A stretch of 64,000 nt of DNA, from positions 1-64,000 of the forward strand of contig KV918973.1 of the NCBI GenBank assembly GCA_002049455.2, given 5' to 3'. Position 1 is the first letter of the stretch. Each line of letters opens with the position of its first letter. Under the pieces are notes generated by a model. That model was not told the DNA's origin and searched no databases. It saw only the letters and a program-made list of their open reading frames with translations. The position numbers were made by a program, and so were the translations under genes. The stretch comes from Porphyra umbilicalis. Its lineage: Eukaryota; Rhodophyta; Bangiophyceae; Bangiales; Bangiaceae. Of this stretch, positions 60,961 to 64,000 are shown piece after piece.

Positions 60961-62679
60961 GAATGAACAGGGGGCGTGGGCAACGAGAGCCTATTTAGTC
61001 GTGTCGCGCCGTCCAAGCAATGACCCGTCCGATGGCACCAACCCACGACGCAGCGCACCCGACCCACAGCCGCAAGACCTCCCACCCTACCACACCCACC
61101 CAGCTGCCCGTCACTCTCCCCACCGGCATCACCCACCGCCCCTGTTGACCGGTAGTCGTCCCACCGTCTTGGGCCAGGTAAGCCATGGTGCGATGCGAAC
61201 AAGTACGCCAGCTATTCGCTCGCACACCCAATAGGTAAGTACTCTCCGACGCACCTCAGGGTATTGCTCGTAGACGCATCTCAGGTAAGTGGTCGCACAC
61301 GCACACTGGCAGGCCCATGACAACATGGTAGGTTTGCGTCACAGCGTTCGGGTCTCAGTAGGTCCTCCCTCTCCGTCTAAAGGAGGGTTGTAGAGCGCAC
61401 GCTCACGCTCGGGTGGTAGGACAATAGTGCGCCAAGTCCCCCTTCACGGCGCGGCGCCGCCTTTCAGTTCGTCCCTCATGCAAAATGCAGCACGTGGCCA
61501 TGAGAGTGCACCTTCTTTTCGCTCGTGCGTGCTGTTAGAATGTAAAAGTGCGCGCCCAACAACTGAGCTGAGTCGACAGGGCTCATGCCAGGCCATGCCA
61601 CGCCAGGCACAATGACATAGAGAACATTTTCAGACGTGCTGTATGAGTGCATCTCTCTCCGGCTTAGAAGCAACGCTGGCAGAGGAGGCACAGTCGACTT
61701 CATTTGGAATCCAGGCGCCCTGCCCCCCCCCCGCTTCTCTCTACCCCCCGCCACCCCTTCTCCCGCTCGCGCCATTACTCCTCTTCCACCCCCAGCCGTG
61801 ATGTGTGGCCAGCTCAGCCGCCTTCCACAAAATTACATAGCCTTCACCACCGCGCAGAAACCGGGGGGGGGGATGCGGCAGCACTGTCAGCGGCGCCGTC
61901 AGGATGCAAATGTAAAGCGGAAAAGCTAAGGGTGTCACCCAAGGCATGCGCCATGAGACTCTGGTGCTACTGATTCACTCCTCGACGGATTCTTCCTGGA
62001 GTCGATGAGTCAGGGTACGTGGGGGGGGGGGTGTCCCACAAGATGTGCAGGTCGAAAGACTTGAAGATGCTACGACGAATCGGCACAAAACGCGGCGAGA
62101 GGGTCCAGAATTGCCCGTTCCAGCGCGGGGTCACAGCAACTCAGAACACGTTCGCAACTGGATCTATATAGCAAGTGCCCGCCACCAACCCGACCACGGC
62201 TGGATGCATCCATCATGTGTGCGCATCCGCCGTGTGTACTGCGGGCAGTCAAGTTGTGGAACCAACTGCTCTGATCTCATGTTTGTCGAAGAGTTGTCAC
62301 AAGTCCCCTCCGCTGCCGACCCTACCCCTACTTAAATCACTCAAGACTCTGACATCAGGTCACTTCGAGAACGAGACGGGTAGGCCCGTGACACTGCGCA
62401 GTGGACGGACTGATCACGGTTTGCTCCCTTGCCGAGGAATCGTGAAATGCTGCACTGTTCCCTCTATACCGATATGCTCGTACCATACGACACGCAGCGG
62501 GTGAGGTGGCACCCGATAGTCGCCGGCAATCGCCGTCACACGCCGCTGCTGCAAGGCACTCTGGCACACGACCCATTTAGTACATCACGTGCATACATCC
62601 CCTGACACCTAGTGACCTCACTGCGCCAACACGTCGGAGCTCACAAAAACAAACTTCAAACGCACAGAATGCAACCACT
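60961..62679. other. No supported gene
   Basis: Contains three AGGTAAG/AGGTAAGT donor-like sites within 110 bp (about 61178, 61235, 61285) and G runs, but no frame or domain. Confidence 0.4.
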
Positions 62680-63996
62680 CTAGAGCCCGTCTTGTACGTT
62701 GTCTGCAGCATGTTCTTGAGGAGGCTCTTCAGGAAGGTGGAGTGGGATTTGGTCGAAAGGATCCTCCTCCTCGAGCTCGGCGTCTTGCTGCTCGGCGAGG
62801 ACAGCCATCGCCGCGCTCAGAGCAGCAGTCGCGGAGTGGTCGACGGTATCTTGTTGCTCCACCTTCAGCGTCTGCAGTAAAACATCCTCCACCGCACGCT
62901 TCGTCATGGTGGGCATGAGCAGGTACCACCGCCCCGGGAGGTTGCGCTCGTCGCTTCCGAGTGCAGCTATCCCGTCGTCCGTCGTCCAATGAGCACGGGG
63001 CTCCAGGACCATCTTGCGCAAGCAAACAGCCACGGCAAAGATGACAGAGGAAGGAAACTTGTAACAGTCACGGCCTGAGAGGGCGTGTAACAGCGCGCTC
63101 GCGACGCGGAAGAAGCATCCTGTGGCCTGGACTTGCACTTCTCCAGGCACAGCCACTGCCGAGACCGCCGTTGAGCCAGCACCCGTACCGAGTGTTGATG
63201 ATGTACCAGCAGCCGCCGCATTCGCCAAAGTTAATGCGCCAGTCGTGCCCTGAGCAGGGGCGGGTCGGGCGGAGCGTGAAGACGACTTGGCGAGCGCGTC
63301 GGATGTCAATACGTGAATGGACATGGGAACGTGTTGAGGGACCGAAATCCTGCCCGACGGGGACGCCAGGTGTGCGCTCTTAAAGGCGAAGTAGGGAGAG
63401 CCGTCAGCAGACTCCAGCCCGGGTCGCGGCGCAGAGGGTTTGACCAATATAATGGACACAAGCGGTGACGGGTGGAAGATGAAGTAACCGACGGTACGCC
63501 ACCAGAACGCCCGCGCCTGGCAGCGCCCGTCGTTCACAATGACACGCAGGACGGCTAGGATGTTGACGGTGACTTTGTTCTTGGAGGTGGATGCTCCCGT
63601 CAAGCCTTGAATGACGCTCGGGGGCATCGTGCGCGCCCTGAGCAGCGTCATGGCCCGTTTAAACACGGACTCGAGCAGCTCGTTGAAGTACTTGATGGCG
63701 AACGACCGCTCCCCCGACGCCTTCTTGACCGGAGGGAAGAACGGAGTGAGCACATCGCCGCGCGCTTCCGCCATTGAGTACAACTTCATAACCATAGCGG
63801 GAATGGCCACTGCCGCAATAGGCCTGACGAATGAGGAGTCGAAGACCGACTCCACCTCGGGGCGGATGACTTTCTTCTCTCTCTCCGACCACGGACGCTC
63901 CGAGGGGGCGGCCCGTGCCGCGTGAGCAGCATGGGCGTCCTCCATGCTCTTCTTGAACGACCGCAGCAGTGGCCCATTGGGGTCCGCCAACTTCAC
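62680..63996 (-). CDS. Unrecognised protein, 5' end beyond the window
   Basis: Function unknown. At least 438 codons on the minus strand, open to the window edge (first in-window residues KLADPNGPLLRSFKKSMEDA after a GTG), so the true start is probably to the right. It reads like a folded protein: RPEVESVFDSSFVRPIAAVA, FAIKYFNELLESVFKRAMTL, VTVNILAVLRVIVNDGRCQA, WRTVGYFIFHPSPLVSIIL, CFFRVASALLHALSGRDCYK, then an acidic tail (EQQDAELEEEDPFDQIPLHL). No catalytic motif or transmembrane segment was identified. No terminal repeats were noted nearby. Confidence 0.6.
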   Translation of the reverse strand: MKLADPNGPLLRSFKKSMEDAHAAHAARAAPSERPWSEREKKVIRPEVESVFDSSFVRPIAAVAIPAMVMKLYSMAEARGDVLTPFFPPVKKASGERSFAIKYFNELLESVFKRAMTLLRARTMPPSVIQGLTGASTSKNKVTVNILAVLRVIVNDGRCQARAFWWRTVGYFIFHPSPLVSIILVKPSAPRPGLESADGSPYFAFKSAHLASPSGRISVPQHVPMSIHVLTSDALAKSSSRSARPAPAQGTTGALTLANAAAAGTSSTLGTGAGSTAVSAVAVPGEVQVQATGCFFRVASALLHALSGRDCYKFPSSVIFAVAVCLRKMVLEPRAHWTTDDGIAALGSDERNLPGRWYLLMPTMTKRAVEDVLLQTLKVEQQDTVDHSATAALSAAMAVLAEQQDAELEEEDPFDQIPLHLPEEPPQEHAADNVQDGL

Positions 63997-64000
63997 GACC

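Overview
This is nuclear DNA from a GC-rich eukaryote. TATA boxes lie 130-200 bp upstream of several reading frames, there are candidate GT-AG introns, no bacterial operon or ribosome-binding-site layout is visible, and the window is dominated by eukaryotic class I and class II transposons. Base composition, long low-complexity Ala/Gly/Pro tracts and the transposon mix would fit a bangiophyte red alga (Porphyra/Pyropia type), but that is inference; nothing read here fixes the species.

Host-like genes are sparse. 1.35-3.8 kb: an ATAD2/Yta7-type double-AAA ATPase whose frame breaks several times and whose first Walker B motif reads D-Q instead of D-E. 7.9-9.7 kb: a predicted secreted protein with 32 consecutive aspartates. 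11.2-12.6 kb: an OTU-family cysteine peptidase, also with frame breaks beside homopolymers. 15.4-15.9 kb (minus): a CPYC glutaredoxin with a probable targeting presequence. 35.3-37.5 kb: an unrecognised 729-residue protein with a TATA box and a candidate 44-nt intron. 58.3-59.3 kb (minus): a proline-tract/coiled-coil protein with a TATA box. 62.7-64.0 kb (minus): an unrecognised protein running off the right edge.

The rest is a layered transposon landscape. A 9.46 kb PIF/Harbinger element (18097-27551) has perfect 29-bp inverted termini and a TTA target duplication, and carries a DDE transposase (D216, D267, E343) and a convergent Myb/SANT-like partner gene. It sits inside a 0.68 kb non-autonomous element (R2), whose intact sister R1 lies 200 bp upstream. 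R1 in turn lies 8 bp beyond a 1.03 kb element (C2) of another family that has 4-bp target duplications; the sister C1 split a 30-bp minisatellite at 10.2 kb. TA-flanked MITEs (A1, A3, A4 and a remnant A2) are scattered through the window, and at 34.15 kb a pogo-like MITE (P) shares the TA that borders A3. A C2H2/Plavaka-like transposase gene occupies 29.06-32.9 kb (minus). Decayed Harbinger and pogo/DDE_1 transposases lie at 39.5-40.3 and 45.3-46.3 kb.

A complete Ty1/copia retrotransposon fills 50394-55354. It has identical-looking 418-bp LTRs, a CACAA duplication, and a primer-binding site matching the anticodon region of initiator tRNA-Met, as in Drosophila copia (half-tRNA priming). It looks very young, but its polyprotein frame is interrupted once and its zinc knuckle lacks the first cysteine.

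No rRNA, convincing tRNA, CRISPR array or plasmid-like feature was seen.
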